Positions 1 to 11,781 of a stretch of DNA of 64,000 nucleotides are shown piece by piece. The translations under genes and the position numbers were made by a program. Origin of the DNA: Vespa crabro (Eukaryota; Arthropoda; Insecta; Hymenoptera; Vespidae); NCBI RefSeq assembly GCF_910589235.1, contig NC_060974.1, positions 4,207,503 to 4,271,502 of the forward strand, in the 5' to 3' direction. Each line of letters begins with the position of its first letter. Position 1 is the stretch's first letter. Below the pieces are notes generated by a model. The model searched no databases. It had not been told where the DNA came from and was given only the letters and a program-made list of their open reading frames with translations.

Positions 1-2131
1 TATTAATTTTTAAACAAATATTCTTTTAAACAAATATCTTTATATTATATATGTACAGGTATAAGAATATGTACAAGTAAATCGCGTCATATGATATTTT
101 GCAAAAAAAAAATTATGAAAAATGAATGCCAAAAAGTATTTCAAAAAAAGAAATAAAAAAAATAACAAAAAAAAAAAAGATAAAAAAGAGAAAAGAACAA
201 AAAAAGAAAAGAAAAGAAAGAAAAGAACAAAAAAAGAATAAAACGAATAGAAAAAAAAAAAGAAAAAAAGAATTTATCTTTCTTTTTAATTGCTATAGAA
301 CAACTTACAGAGGCACAATTTACTTTAGTAGTTCTGAACAATTATGTATACATATATATATATTTGTATTTGTAATACAGATATATGTATATGTATCTAC
401 GTATTTAAATATATATGTGTATCTATGTATTTTAATACATGAATACACATATGTATGTCATGTGTATAATATAATATATACATATTATGTGTATATAAGA
501 TTATACACTCACTTGATATGGTGCAAATAGGTGAATGCGTGAAACTTTATTCACATGTATGTGGTACACAGCAAGTTTGATATATTGATGGGAGAAAAAA
601 AAAAAAAGAAAGAAAAAGTACATTGAAATATTTTTCTTGAAAAAAATTATCATCGAAAAAGATAGAGAACAAAAGTAATTTTTTACATTTTTTGTTTGTT
701 TGTTTTTTTTTTTTTTTTGTTTTTTAATTTTAAATATTATTGATAATGTCCTTTGATAATGTTACACACAAATAAAAATACTGCTGCATGTTTTGTACAT
801 GTGAATTTAGTTTAATGATTCTAAGTGGTAAATTTATAAAGAGTAAATGCAAAATGTGTGTGTACGCGTGGATGTTAACTGAGTGTGAGATTATGTTGAA
901 GAATCTTTGGGACATTTGTTTGTTTTCATTTGTATATAATACAGTATGCTTTTGACACAGAATAGTGTGAAAATCTTGGAATGTTTTGAGATTGAAGTTG
1001 TCAGTTTAGACGTGGATGTATGGTTAAATTATATGAATTTCCGAGTCATAAGTTCTTCAAGTAACATTATATGTATTATAATCTTTATCCTTTTGAAGAA
1101 ACGTAGTATAATATGTTAATTTTCATATCAGTGATGATTCTTTATAACACCATTTAACTCCTGAGTTAGAAGAAAATTGAAAAGAAAAAAAAAAAAAAAA
1201 AACAAAAAAAAAATTAAATGCTGTCTTAATCGTGATTATTTTCAAGTTAGGAATATTGGAAAACAATCAACAGTGCACCTAAACACTTTCAACAAAAAAA
1301 AAAAACAAAAAAAAAAAAAGAAAATAAAAAAAAAAATAAAAAAGAATAAAAAAATAAAAAAAAAAAAAAAAGAGAAAAAAAATGTAAAGTGTGTTAAAAG
1401 CTGAAAGATGATTCATGATACGATAAACGTTTGCATGGCGTTAAATGTATGATTTCTGAAGTACAAGGAATATTGTAATGAGTATGATCTTGTGTGATAG
1501 TGTGCGTGAGTGAACAAATTTTTTATCCACATATGATGTACGACTATAGTACTTATCTATTTCACAGTTATTTCGTTGGTTTCTATATAGTACAATGATT
1601 ATTTTACTTTAATAACAAAAAAAAAAAAAAAAAAAAAAAAGAGAGAAAAAGAAATAGTATTATTTGCTACAGTTTGCAGAACATTATAGATTTATAAATG
1701 CTGTGGGGTTTCGTATACATTTAAAAAGTAGAGCATTTAAAAGCTCCTAAAAAAAAAAAAAAAAAGAAAAAAGAAAAAAAAAGAAAAAAAAAAAAAGAAA
1801 ACATTAGCGATGTTAAGTATGATTTTAGTGTATCATCATGATATCCAGAAATGTATAAACATTATGAAACATCATATCCAGACTTACTCATTCAATATAA
1901 GTTTCATGATATCCATCACTGTAATAATGTGCATTATTTTGTTCATATATACAATGGTATAATGTTATTGCTACAACATAATTTCGTTGAACTGGTCATT
2001 ATAAATTATGTGGAATGATACTATAAACTACGTTTTTTAAAGTTGCTGCGATGTGAGAGTGCGTATGTGTGTGTGTCAATTTACAGATGAAATAGTATGT
2101 TATTGTCGAGGGCTGGTGTGTCTGGTTCCAG
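1..2131 (+). other. TBPH intron sequence, no coding exon seen
   Basis: This AT-rich stretch has poly-A runs (around 1183-1202, 1300-1380, 1617-1640, 1748-1800) and TA-rich microsatellite near 350-500. No RRM1-like coding sequence is visible, although the RRM2 exon at 4539 needs one upstream, so this is most simply intron of TBPH whose 5' exons lie left of the window. UG-rich patches occur near 1490-1515 and 2050-2077. Short ORFs here are lysine-rich readings of poly-A and are not genes. Confidence 0.55.
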
Positions 2132-2962
2132 AATATTGATGGCTTAATGATGGCTCGTCAGTATGATACGAGCAAACACAATGAATGCTACCGACCTATT
2201 CCGGTTCATACGCCAAGTAGTCGACGGATACCTGTGGCAAAAACGTATGTGAATGTGAATTCATCAGATACAGGAAATATGCCGAGATATGAGTCGGAGT
2301 ATGACTATAAAACAACGCATTATCCGTCGTATCCACCGAATTATCCCTATGACGATAATAAATATAAATATGAAGGACAAAGTTATAATGCATATGAAAA
2401 ACCTAATTATTCTACGTATGAGGATCCAGGATACGATAATAGAAACTATATGGTGTCTCATGCAACGACTCCCAATTCAACTTATCCTTCTGATGCAGAA
2501 TATTCCAGATATCCAAATTATGAAGGTCGTGCGACATATTCTATTATGGAAACACCAGATTATTCAGAAAAAGGCAGATATAATTATGGATACGATAGAA
2601 GTTATTATGATGCAGATGGTAGATATGTTTCCGCTGATTGTAGATATCCTTCAGATGTTCGGTATTCAGAAGTAAGACACGCTGAAAGTAGAAGCGTTAC
2701 TGAAAATAGAGAAACAGATTGTAGATATACAGTGGACAATCGTGATATAGATAGAAGGTATACTGTGGATGGTAGAGAATCTGATAGCAGATATCCAATT
2801 GAAAATAGAGAAGTTGACAGCAGATATGCAGTTGATGGCAGAGAAGTGGATAGTAGATTTGCAGATACTACAAGATATCCAACAAAAGAAAATTACTACG
2901 ATCGCTATTACAAGCATCGACCATCGAGGGATCACCATGTTTCGGATATGTCAAGATACTGA
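2132..2962 (+). CDS. Tyrosine-rich repetitive ORF: terminal exon or nested gene inside the TBPH intron
   Basis: The reading frame is open from a candidate acceptor (TTCCAG ending at 2131) to a TGA at 2960-2962. It gives 276 residues, or 271 if translation starts at the double Met at 2147. I do not recognise the product. It is low complexity and probably disordered, rich in Tyr, Arg, Asp and Ser, with no signal peptide or membrane segment. Five degenerate 11-residue repeats (about residues 181-235 from Met 2147, nucleotides 2687-2851) follow the pattern S/C-R-Y-x-V-D/E-x-R-E-x-D. The frame enters at phase 0, the same as the TBPH RRM2 exon at 4539, so it could be an alternative last exon joined to RRM1. 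A second possible acceptor (TTTACAG ending 2086) would instead make the upstream part a 5' UTR and the ORF a nested gene starting at 2147. Its length without stops and its internal repeats argue for real coding in such AT-rich DNA. Confidence 0.6.
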   Translation, partial: NIDGLMMARQYDTSKHNECYRPIPVHTPSSRRIPVAKTYVNVNSSDTGNMPRYESEYDYKTTHYPSYPPNYPYDDNKYKYEGQSYNAYEKPNYSTYEDPGYDNRNYMVSHATTPNSTYPSDAEYSRYPNYEGRATYSIMETPDYSEKGRYNYGYDRSYYDADGRYVSADCRYPSDVRYSEVRHAESRSVTENRETDCRYTVDNRDIDRRYTVDGRESDSRYPIENREVDSRYAVDGREVDSRFADTTRYPTKENYYDRYYKHRPSRDHHVSDMSRY

Positions 2963-4538
2963 TGAGTTTTGTTACTACCGTAAATACATAAGTCATGGTT
3001 CAATGGGAATATCAAGTCACAGATTGTAATATAATTTGTGACTTTTTATTTTTTTTTATTTTTTTTTATTTTTTTTTATTTTATTATTATTATTATTTTT
3101 TTTTTTTTTTTCATCTTGTATAACGAAATCTTGTGTAAATATTCACTGTTTTGTCACTGAATATATCAATATTCTAATTGAGCTATAATTGTTGCTAATA
3201 AGAAAACAAAAAACATATATATATACATACATATATATATATATACATATATATATCTGTGTATGTATATATATATTAGGAATAGTATTGATAATGCTAA
3301 TAGTAATAATTAAAATATAAAGTAAACGAAATTATGATAACATTCTTCGATATAATTATCCATTTAATTATTTTTCTAGGCAATATATTTTATTCTCCTT
3401 TATTAGTATAAATATTTATGTAATTCTATTGTTAGCATGAAATTTATGTGCTTTTGAAAAGAACTTATGTTTGACGTACTATGTTTTAGCAATGTAAATA
3501 TCTTCAAATATAATGCTTGCTTCTTCAATATTTTTCAAGTATGATGTTATACCCATTGATACTATTGATTCGATTCATTGTTATTTACAAAAAATGTCAT
3601 ATGAAAACAAAAGAAGATATATTTCTAGATATGTTTGTATATCTTTAGATATTGTTTTTCTTTTAATTTTTTTTTTCTTCTTTTTTTAAGTCAATAATTT
3701 TTTTTTATAAATTGATCAAAAATTAAATAATATTATTTTACTAAGTAAAATTAATTACAAAAAAAATTCTAATCGCAATAGCATTTGAAGAAAAAGAAAA
3801 AAAAAACTAAAACCAAAAAAGAAGGTGTATATGAAATATTCTCATTGATCTATGACCTTTGGTAAAAATAGCAGAAATATTTTTTAATGAGACTAGTAAT
3901 GCTTTAGTCTTCACAATAATATTTTTATTTTGTCATATATGTGTTGATTCGTATTAAGATAATGTAACATAGCATGAGATTCAGCATTTTACATAAAAAG
4001 AAAAATATACAGACAAGATATTGTACAGATTTATGCATGAATTTACAAGGTAATAGTATCAAAATAATGATAAAGTGCAGGGATCTAAATGTAAATCGAA
4101 AGGCAGTACCTTTTTGAATTTTTAATGAGATAAATATCTGTTGTAAAATTTATATAAAACTTGTTGTTGGTGCAGATTAATCGGTATTGATGCATCAATG
4201 AAAATAATCATAAAATATTCGGTGTGAATAAGTAAAAAAGATAAAAAAATAAAAATGTTTAGCAAAAAAGAAAAAAAAAAGAAAATAAAGAAAAGAAAAA
4301 AAATAAATAAATAAAAGTAAAGTAAAAGTAAAAGTAAAAGTAAAAGTAAAGTAAAGAAAAAAAATGAGACTAATGAATAATACAATCGATTTGTTTTTTC
4401 AAAGTAAAATCTTTTGCGTGTCGCTTATTGATTTTTGATTTATTTAGAGACTGTGAATAATGTGCACTGTACACAAGTTTTAGTGGATAAAATGTGAATA
4501 TGTTGTATATGATTGACTGATTGTGCGTTTGTGCGTAG
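2963..4538 (+). other. Intron or UTR between the Tyr-rich ORF and the RRM2 exon
   Basis: This is AT-rich non-coding DNA. A T-rich block (3040-3112) follows the tyrosine-rich stop closely and could lie in its 3' UTR. TA-repeat runs at 3214-3275 and an imperfect AAGTA repeat at 4315-4352. The interval ends in a U/G-rich acceptor (TTTGTGCGTAG, AG at 4537-4538). I see no exon here. Confidence 0.5.
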
Positions 4539-5396
4539 GAGGGAATGATTCAGCAAGTACCCTGCAAGGTATTCGTGGGACGCTGTACAGAAGACCTAAC
4601 CGCAGACGATCTACGCGACTATTTCTCCAAATTTGGTGAAGTTACGGACGTGTTCATCCCAAAACCTTTTCGCGCATTTTCATTTGTTACTTTCCTAGAC
4701 CCAGAAGTGGCTCAATCTCTCTGCGGAGAAGACCACATTATAAAAGGAGTTTCCGTTCATGTCTCTAATGCAGCCCCGAAATCAGACGGCATTAATAAGA
4801 ATTTTAATAACCAAGTGAATTCAAACGTACGTGGTAGGGGAGCACCTGGACCGGTAGAAAACAATGTACAGGGAAACTATCAGGGAAACAGGTACATGGG
4901 CCATTCGGGTAATAACATGGGTCCAAACGGTTGGAACAATCCAGGCAATAGAGGTAATTTGGATATGCCTAATCTTCAGGCATTGGGCATTACCGGTCAG
5001 AATAATGGCGGAGGCGGCGGCGGTGGATTATCCAATCCATTGGCAATGGGAGGCTTAAATTTATCGGCATTACCAGTAAATCCTGCGTTAGTGGCGGCTG
5101 CATTGAATCAAGCATCCTGGGGACTAATCGGTAATCTTCAGAATCAGGGAAACGATCAAGGATATTCAAATCAACCAGGGCCCCCAGGTCAACCACCTTC
5201 AGGAAATAATAGTATTGGTAATAGCGGTAATTCTGGGTTTCTTAGTTGGATGAATCAAGGGGGAGGCGATGGTAATACGGGTAATCCTGGTACTGGTGGT
5301 CCTGGTCCAAATAATCCAAACGCCTCCCAGGGTGCTTGGCAAAATCATCCAGGTCAACGTGATCAAAAATCGAATACATTTCTCAAATACGATTAA
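4539..5396 (+). CDS. TBPH: TDP-43 (TBPH) terminal coding exon: RRM2 and glycine-rich tail
   Basis: The exon begins after the acceptor AG at 4537-4538 and encodes 285 residues starting E-G-M-I-Q-Q. RRM2 covers roughly residues 9-80, with RNP2 KVFVGR and RNP1 in the RAFSFVTF segment; CTEDLTADDLRDYF and GEDHIIKGVSVHVSNA match TDP-43 closely. The rest is a Gly/Asn-rich low-complexity domain. It includes a hydrophobic patch (NLSALPVNPALVAAALNQASWG, about 5055-5120) in the place of the conserved helical segment of the TDP-43 prion-like domain. It ends FLKYD. TDP-43 is a nuclear RNA-binding protein that binds UG-rich RNA, represses cryptic exons and autoregulates its own mRNA. The N-terminal domain and RRM1 are not in the window, so this entry is partial at its 5' side. 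The short ORF starting at Met 4545 is only the part of this exon after its first two codons. Confidence 0.94.
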   Translation, partial: EGMIQQVPCKVFVGRCTEDLTADDLRDYFSKFGEVTDVFIPKPFRAFSFVTFLDPEVAQSLCGEDHIIKGVSVHVSNAAPKSDGINKNFNNQVNSNVRGRGAPGPVENNVQGNYQGNRYMGHSGNNMGPNGWNNPGNRGNLDMPNLQALGITGQNNGGGGGGGLSNPLAMGGLNLSALPVNPALVAAALNQASWGLIGNLQNQGNDQGYSNQPGPPGQPPSGNNSIGNSGNSGFLSWMNQGGGDGNTGNPGTGGPGPNNPNASQGAWQNHPGQRDQKSNTFLKYD

Positions 5397-5574
5397 ACTC
5401 GGTCGGGACTCCGAGTTTATTCGTAGAAGGAGGGTCCGTTCCTTTAGTCCCGAAGTACTAATGTTGAAGAACAGCAAAGGTCAGGAAGTTTTAAGGGTAC
5501 AAAGCAAACGATTTACAAAAAGAACCAAAGCTTTCAGTGACATTACGATAGAAAAGGACGGCTATATTGTATGA
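5397..5574 (+). other. Open +1-frame extension just after the TBPH stop
   Basis: After the TAA at 5394-5396, the +1 frame stays open to a TGA at 5572-5574. It reads as a basic 59-residue tail (from L-G-R-D to DGYIV) of unusually high sequence complexity, and base composition is less AT-rich than the following UTR. It may be simple 3' UTR. Alternatively it may be the end of a shorter TBPH isoform made by splicing within the glycine-rich exon. CGTTCCTTTAG ending at 5444 resembles an acceptor, but I could not find a convincing phase-2 donor for it. Confidence 0.35.
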
Positions 5575-8500
5575 TCGTGCGCCGTAATGTGGTCGGTTCA
5601 TAATAGAGTGTGTCGGATGATACTTTCGAATCATTGCACGTCATTACTTCAAAAACAAAACAAAACAAAAAAAAACAAAAAAAAAAAAAACAAAACAAAA
5701 CAAAAAAAAAAGAAAAAAAGAAAAGAAAAAAAAAAGTAAAAGATATACTATGACCCTCTCACTCTCTTACTGGCTTGAGAAATTAGCACAATAGCTTTCA
5801 CGAATGATACGGCCTGCATGTCTCTTACGGATAGCTTTGATCATCTAAACGTGCAAATATGTGTGGTCTTCTATACGCGTGTGATCTAACTGAGCTGAGT
5901 AAAGTGCATTGGAGAAAGATAGATGATTGTGAAACTTTTGTAATGAGAGATAGATGAGATTATGTAGTGTTTAACGTATATGTGTCTGAGGTAACATAAT
6001 GATTGATGCAGAGTGTTTAATGTAAAAATATGAAGTAAGTTAGTGGAACTTAATAATATAATTATATTTTAATTTACCAATAATAGTTCATTGAGTGATT
6101 ATATAGGAGTTATATAGCTTAATGAAGTAATAGGTTGCTGATGAATAAGTTGTATCCTCACATTGATAATTTACATATTTTTCTTGTACAAATAACAGAA
6201 ATAGTTAATTGATTTCAAATAGCCATTTCAAATTTTCATTCTATCAAATATTTTATAATGTTGCAGCATTATATACAGATATATACATATTTATATATAT
6301 ATGTATCTATGTATGTATATATATATGTATCTATGTGTACATAGATATATATATATATATCAAATCGGTCACATAATGTGAGCTGCACGTTTATTAATAA
6401 TCAAATATATTAAGTTCCGATGATTTCTTAATTCCATTAAACGTTATGAATGCTTGAATACGCTGCATATAGATTAAATATCTTTGTCATAATTTTATAT
6501 GTGACCACATCATTGAAAAATCATTCTTACATATATATTTTTTAATTATTGTACAAGATAAAATAATTGAGAACTTTCTTCTGAAGAAATGAAGTGCATT
6601 GAGACTTTCTCTGGGTATATGTGTTGTGCGTTCTTTCATATATACTTACACGTACATATAAAATAGTGACGTACAACTTTATGGGTATTTGTTGTCATTA
6701 AATATTTTCATTATTCACACGTATAACATATTTGAGCATAATAGTTGTTATTTGCATTGATTAATGCAGAATATGCTCTTATGTTTGACAATTGCCCTTA
6801 TAAAATTATACATATAGAAAGTTTGTTTCATGTGCATACTTTTTTCTTTTTTCTTTTTTCTTTTTACTTTTTTTTTTTTTTTTCTTTTCTTTTTTTTACG
6901 GATATAAAATATATCGTCCAGAATTGAAAAAAAAAAAAAAAAGAAATTATATTAGAGAATAACTGTTTCTAATGAATACTATTTACTTAGGGTGGAAGTG
7001 AGTGGGTGTGTAGTCAGGATATGCGTGAGGCTGCGTATAGTTTGGTCGCAGCTACCTGAGATTTGCATAAAGTTGTTTACATTTTTCGTAATATTTAGTG
7101 CGACACACAAACAATTATTACGTGTGCGAGTATGATTAGTATTTTACATTGGTGTGCGGGTGTGTCAAAATTATTGATTGATTGTGTGTGAAAGGAAGCA
7201 TTTGGATTGGTAGTTGTTTCAATTGAATGAGTCGAATAAATTCAAGGATTTTATAATTCTCTAGTGCTTCAAATTTTGAAGGAAAGTTTTGTGATGAAAG
7301 ACTTGATAATTCTCTTTCTCTAAAGGACAATTTTGCAGGTCATGGGTGTTTGTTTTCCAAAGATCAGAATAAACAATGAATTTCACAATTCACAATTGTA
7401 GTCAATAACTTTAACATACAAAAAAGATGATGGCGCAAGAAACTTTAGAAAAGCATATATTTCATAATCTCACTGTATGTTTCATTGAAGTTATCTAGAT
7501 CTGCTATTCCAGAATGCTAATATCTTATGATTACATTGTCGAAAAATAAAAAAATCCTTATACATCATCTTTCACTGTTGTGCTATTTATTTGATAAATA
7601 AACATTGATGCAGCAAAATGCACCTTACTTGACTTATATTAATATTTGTACTTCTCTAATATCATCTAGAGAGTACGAATCTTTAATAAATAGTATGTAA
7701 AGGTGCTTTTACTGTAGCACTGGTTATACAAAAATTTAATGTAAATCACCCAATTTACACTGTTTCCTTCTTTACGATGAAATCTATTTCTTTTTTTGCC
7801 TTTCCCCAAACTTCATAGAGAAACACTCAGTTTACTTTGAAAAGTCTAACATTCTCATCACTTTTTATTCAATGCAGGGATAATTTCATAGAGTTTGAAT
7901 CTTTTTCTGAATCGGTGTTTGTGTGTATGTCGATGAATGATTTTGTTAATAGTGATTGACTATGAGAATTACAGGCATGAAATGTTGAAAGAAGTGTATT
8001 TAATATGAGAAAGAAAAAGGAAAAAAAAAAAAAAGAAAGATGTTTGTTTAATGAATGAATAATGTGAGATGAGCAGTGAGTTATATTTCAAGTCATTTGA
8101 ATGATGCACAGTCATTTGTGTGTTTGATATGTCTTTTTGGCTGATGTGTTTGAGTGTTTATATAGGTAATGGGAAATGAAATCGATAAAATGTTAAATAG
8201 AATTTATTTGTTGAAGTTCTAGATTTATAATCTGTAAGCCATATTTAACATACGAAGACTGTAGCAGAAGGAAACTTTTAAAATACAGTTTGCGAATATT
8301 TTCTAGTCTATTAATAAATAATGCCTGATTTATTTCAAATCATTAGTTGGATATGAATGAATAATATGTAAGATTTGTCGTACACACATTCAGCGAAAAA
8401 TAGCATAACATCAATAATTCTTACAGTTATTTCTTTATATAGGGCATTATTCATATAATTTAATATCTCCCTTATGATTTTATCAAGTGCATGATTGTAG

Positions 8501-9640
8501 TGAGTATTAATAGACCAGCTATATAGAAATTAGGAAAAAGTGAAAGTGATTATTAATGGGAAGCATGTCTTGAGTAATAAAAAAAAAAAAAAAAAGAAAA
8601 AGAAAAAAAAACAAAATAAAATCGAATGCAGATTTTTCATGATGTTTGTAAATAACTGTAAAGAATTGTAATATTGTACACGCATTTGATATTCTCATCT
8701 CTTAAATGATTGCGATGATAGAAGGAATGAGCAGTGAATGGGTTATTGATTCTAACGATGAACAGTGTGTACTTTTTAAGAAACCAACTTTACAAGAATG
8801 TTCTGTAATTTAAGTTTCTTTTTCTTTTTTTCTTTTTTTTTTTTTTTTTTTTATCTGATAAGCAATATTGAAATTCAATACATATATACATGCATATATA
8901 TATATATTTTTTATGGTATTCAAAGGACAAATCATTGTAATGTAACAAATATATTTAAAATTATCGTTATAATCAAAAACCCTCAAAGCAGTAAATAAAA
9001 ATTCTTGACATGGACTTTTTTGAAACAATTCGTGCAATATTAAAAGAATCTTTTCCATTATTTTAATTTTTATTTTCAATATAATATAGTACTGAACGTT
9101 AGAAAATACAGTTATTACTTCAGCATCTTGAAATCAGTAATTATTATTTAAAATAAAAATAAAAAAGGAAAAAAGGATAGAAAATGAAGAGAGAGAGAGA
9201 GAGAGAGAGAGAAAAAGAGAAAGCGAGAGCGAGAGAGAGAGAGAGAGAAAGAAAGAAATAAAAAAGTAATCAAATGATTATGTAAATCTTGCGAAAATAA
9301 ATACAAAAATGGTTATCGTGAGTCGATTTTTATAAATGAGAAATTGACTGCGTTTTGAATAAGAAGACTGAGCGAGGTCTGTAAACAATATATATGAATG
9401 AAAAATGAACGTAATGATTCCCTAATTTTACATTCCGTTATCTCGAAACGTGTATTCTCGTATGAAATAATAAAATGAAAGTTAACGAAAACGAAACTTG
9501 TGACAAAATATGTGTATATATATATAACATGTAAACAGTTTCATTCATTTAACTTTTGTTAATCGTTTGTTTCGAGTTGCACACGCGTCGAGTACGAAAT
9601 GTATGTTAATAAACTCTCTATAACTGAATTTTGAAATTGA
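5575..9640 (+). other. Probable long TBPH 3' UTR and downstream DNA
   Basis: No coding exon is supported. The + strand is markedly T/G-rich over long distances, with UG-rich patches (for example 7001-7065, 7108-7190, 7915-7935 and 8100-8165), poly-A/poly-T runs and many AATAAA-like signals. This suits a long transcribed 3' UTR of an RNA-binding protein that recognises UG repeats. The true end cannot be fixed; the strand bias fades around 9.3-9.7 kb. A GA-rich microsatellite lies at 9187-9255. Confidence 0.4.
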
Positions 9641-10109
9641 TATGAAAGTTCATGTGAAAAAATTTATTCCATTAATTGTATTAAATTATATCTAAACTAT
9701 TTATATATAACTAATAATATATAACTGTAGTTTATACTTGATAAAAATTAATTTTCTATGATATTAATTAATAATTAATATTTCGACGATAAAATGTAAT
9801 AGGATTGAATGTATGTGGATTTTAAAGTTACATAAAGTTATAGAGAGTTATAAGGGATTCACGAACAAACGAACAGACAAAAAAAATATTTCAAACATTC
9901 TTGGCATTACTTATTCATTTCAAAGAAATTTTATTTCGATTCGTTAAAGTATTGATTACAATAATCTTTAATTTATATTAAAATAATGATTTATGTCTAA
10001 AATGTTTGAAAATTGGCGTACATTGCTGTAAAGAAGATATCTTCTTTCAGAATATTGTATTTAATTACAGACCAGTAATTCTACCGATGAAAAATTGTGA
10101 AGAAGAGAA

Positions 10110-10155
<46 letters not shown>

Positions 10156-11274
10156 TGTGTGTTACAAAGAGTACGTTATTTATTATAATCGTATGCAAAC
10201 AATTTAATTACAAAGAAAAAAAAAAAAAAAAAAAAAAAAAATCAGTTTGACTGATTCATGAGAGTTTATGGAAATGTTATTTCCAATATGAATTCTTAAG
10301 ATACTTCTTTTTTTTTTTGTGGGTATGTGGTAATAATTATATGTCGCCTCTAATTATGTCCTTATTATTTAACGTGCAAATTTTGTATCATTGACATTGA
10401 TGTAAATATCGAGTGAAAGAGGAAAGAAAATAGGAAGTGAGAAAAGTGCGAGAATGGATATTTTTTTTCTTTTTTTTTTTTTTTCTTTTTTTTTTTTCTT
10501 TTCTTCTTCCGATTAAGCGACACACGACCTTATTCTGCTCCTTTATTAATATTTCCAATAATGAGCATAGAGAATGTGAAGTTTGCTTGCTAAGTATGTT
10601 GAGATAAATAAACGTGGAGATATTAATTGAATAGTTTCGATATATATATATATATATATATTTTTTTTTTTATCGTATATGTTTCAAAGATTTTTTTTCT
10701 CAATATCATTATTGAATTTGAAATTGTTCGATGTTCATTCATGAATACGAAAAGGAAGAGTCGAGGAGATTATTTTCTTTGTATTATTAATTATAATGAA
10801 CATATTAAGTATGTTTGGTCGTATTAATATTTATGTCGTATGAAAGATTTTTCATAATTATTATCTCTATGAGGATTTATAGGACATAGGAGATTTGTTT
10901 TATCTCATAAGATTGCAACTATTAATGTTGCATTGTCACACCCGCATTATTCTTCTTTTTCTAATATCTTCATTCTAATATTTATAGGAGAATAAAATAT
11001 TTGTAATCACAACAAGTAGAAAAATTACAGGTGAAACTGTGGAATTCAACTGCCTGCTATCCTGAATTTCCTTACTAAAGTTTTTTCTTCTAGGATACGA
11101 CCAATGAGATATGTCATTTTAATGGAATACAATTCAATTTCCATTGACTTGATGATTTCCAATAGTTTCCTTTTATTTTATTTTTTTAGTATGATCTTTA
11201 AGATATTATTTTTAAATTTGAAAATTAACACATGAGGATTCCAGTATACAATTAATTTACAAAAAAAAGAAACA

Positions 11275-11313
<39 letters not shown>

Positions 11314-11450
11314 TAAAAAAAAATAAATAAAAAATTAAAGAAAGGGAGTGAGGGAGAGAGAGAGAGAGAAAGAGAGAGAAAGAGCGAGAGAGAGAGAGAA
11401 AGAGCGAAAGAAAGGGAGAGAGAGGTGAGAGAAGTGAGAGAGAAAGAAAA
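9641..11450. other. Intergenic AT-rich DNA
   Basis: No gene is seen. It contains a GA/GT microsatellite (10117-10162), poly-A at 10215-10241, poly-T blocks at 10461-10505, a TA run near 10640-10662, an AAT repeat at 11275-11310 and a purine (GA/AAAG) tract at 11340-11455. Confidence 0.6.
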
Positions 11451-11455
11451 AAGAA

Positions 11456-11781
11456 GTTTACGTGAAATACTTGGATGTGCTGCGCCAGCTCGAGAGAAGT
11501 TGTATTAGACGTTGAGAGCGAATGGATTTGAAAGCATGGATTTTTTCGTAAGCGTGTTGTCAAGTTATGATATTTAATCAGAAATATATAAAAGAAATAG
11601 TTTTTCAAAAGGGGTCACAGATTTGTTATAAATTTCTTCTTTTTCAGGCATCAACTCCTACATGCAAATGGATAATCTTCTGTAACACGCAAAATGTACA
11701 TACGAAATTGCAATACCAGATGCCAGAGAGAAGGGAAACTTATACTTGACCAAAAGTATTTTATAATTCTCGGAATTCGTG
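11456..11781 (+). ncRNA. Putative spliced non-coding + strand transcript (two exons)
   Basis: Two exon-like blocks stand out from the background. The first ends at 11547 before GTAAGC; the second runs 11648-11781 between a strong acceptor (TTTCTTCTTTTTCAG) and a consensus donor (G/GTAAGTATG). The 98 bp between them would be a short intron. All three frames of the second block contain stops, so it is not an internal coding exon. Across the junction a 17-codon ORF can be read (starts MDLKAW, ends HANG). It could be a long non-coding RNA or 5' UTR exons of a gene that I cannot see. The splice signals are the only evidence. Confidence 0.35.

Noticed and set aside
126..530. 134-codon Lys-rich + strand ORF
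   Set aside because: It reads poly-A and TA repeats; composition is extreme, with no domain and no splice context.
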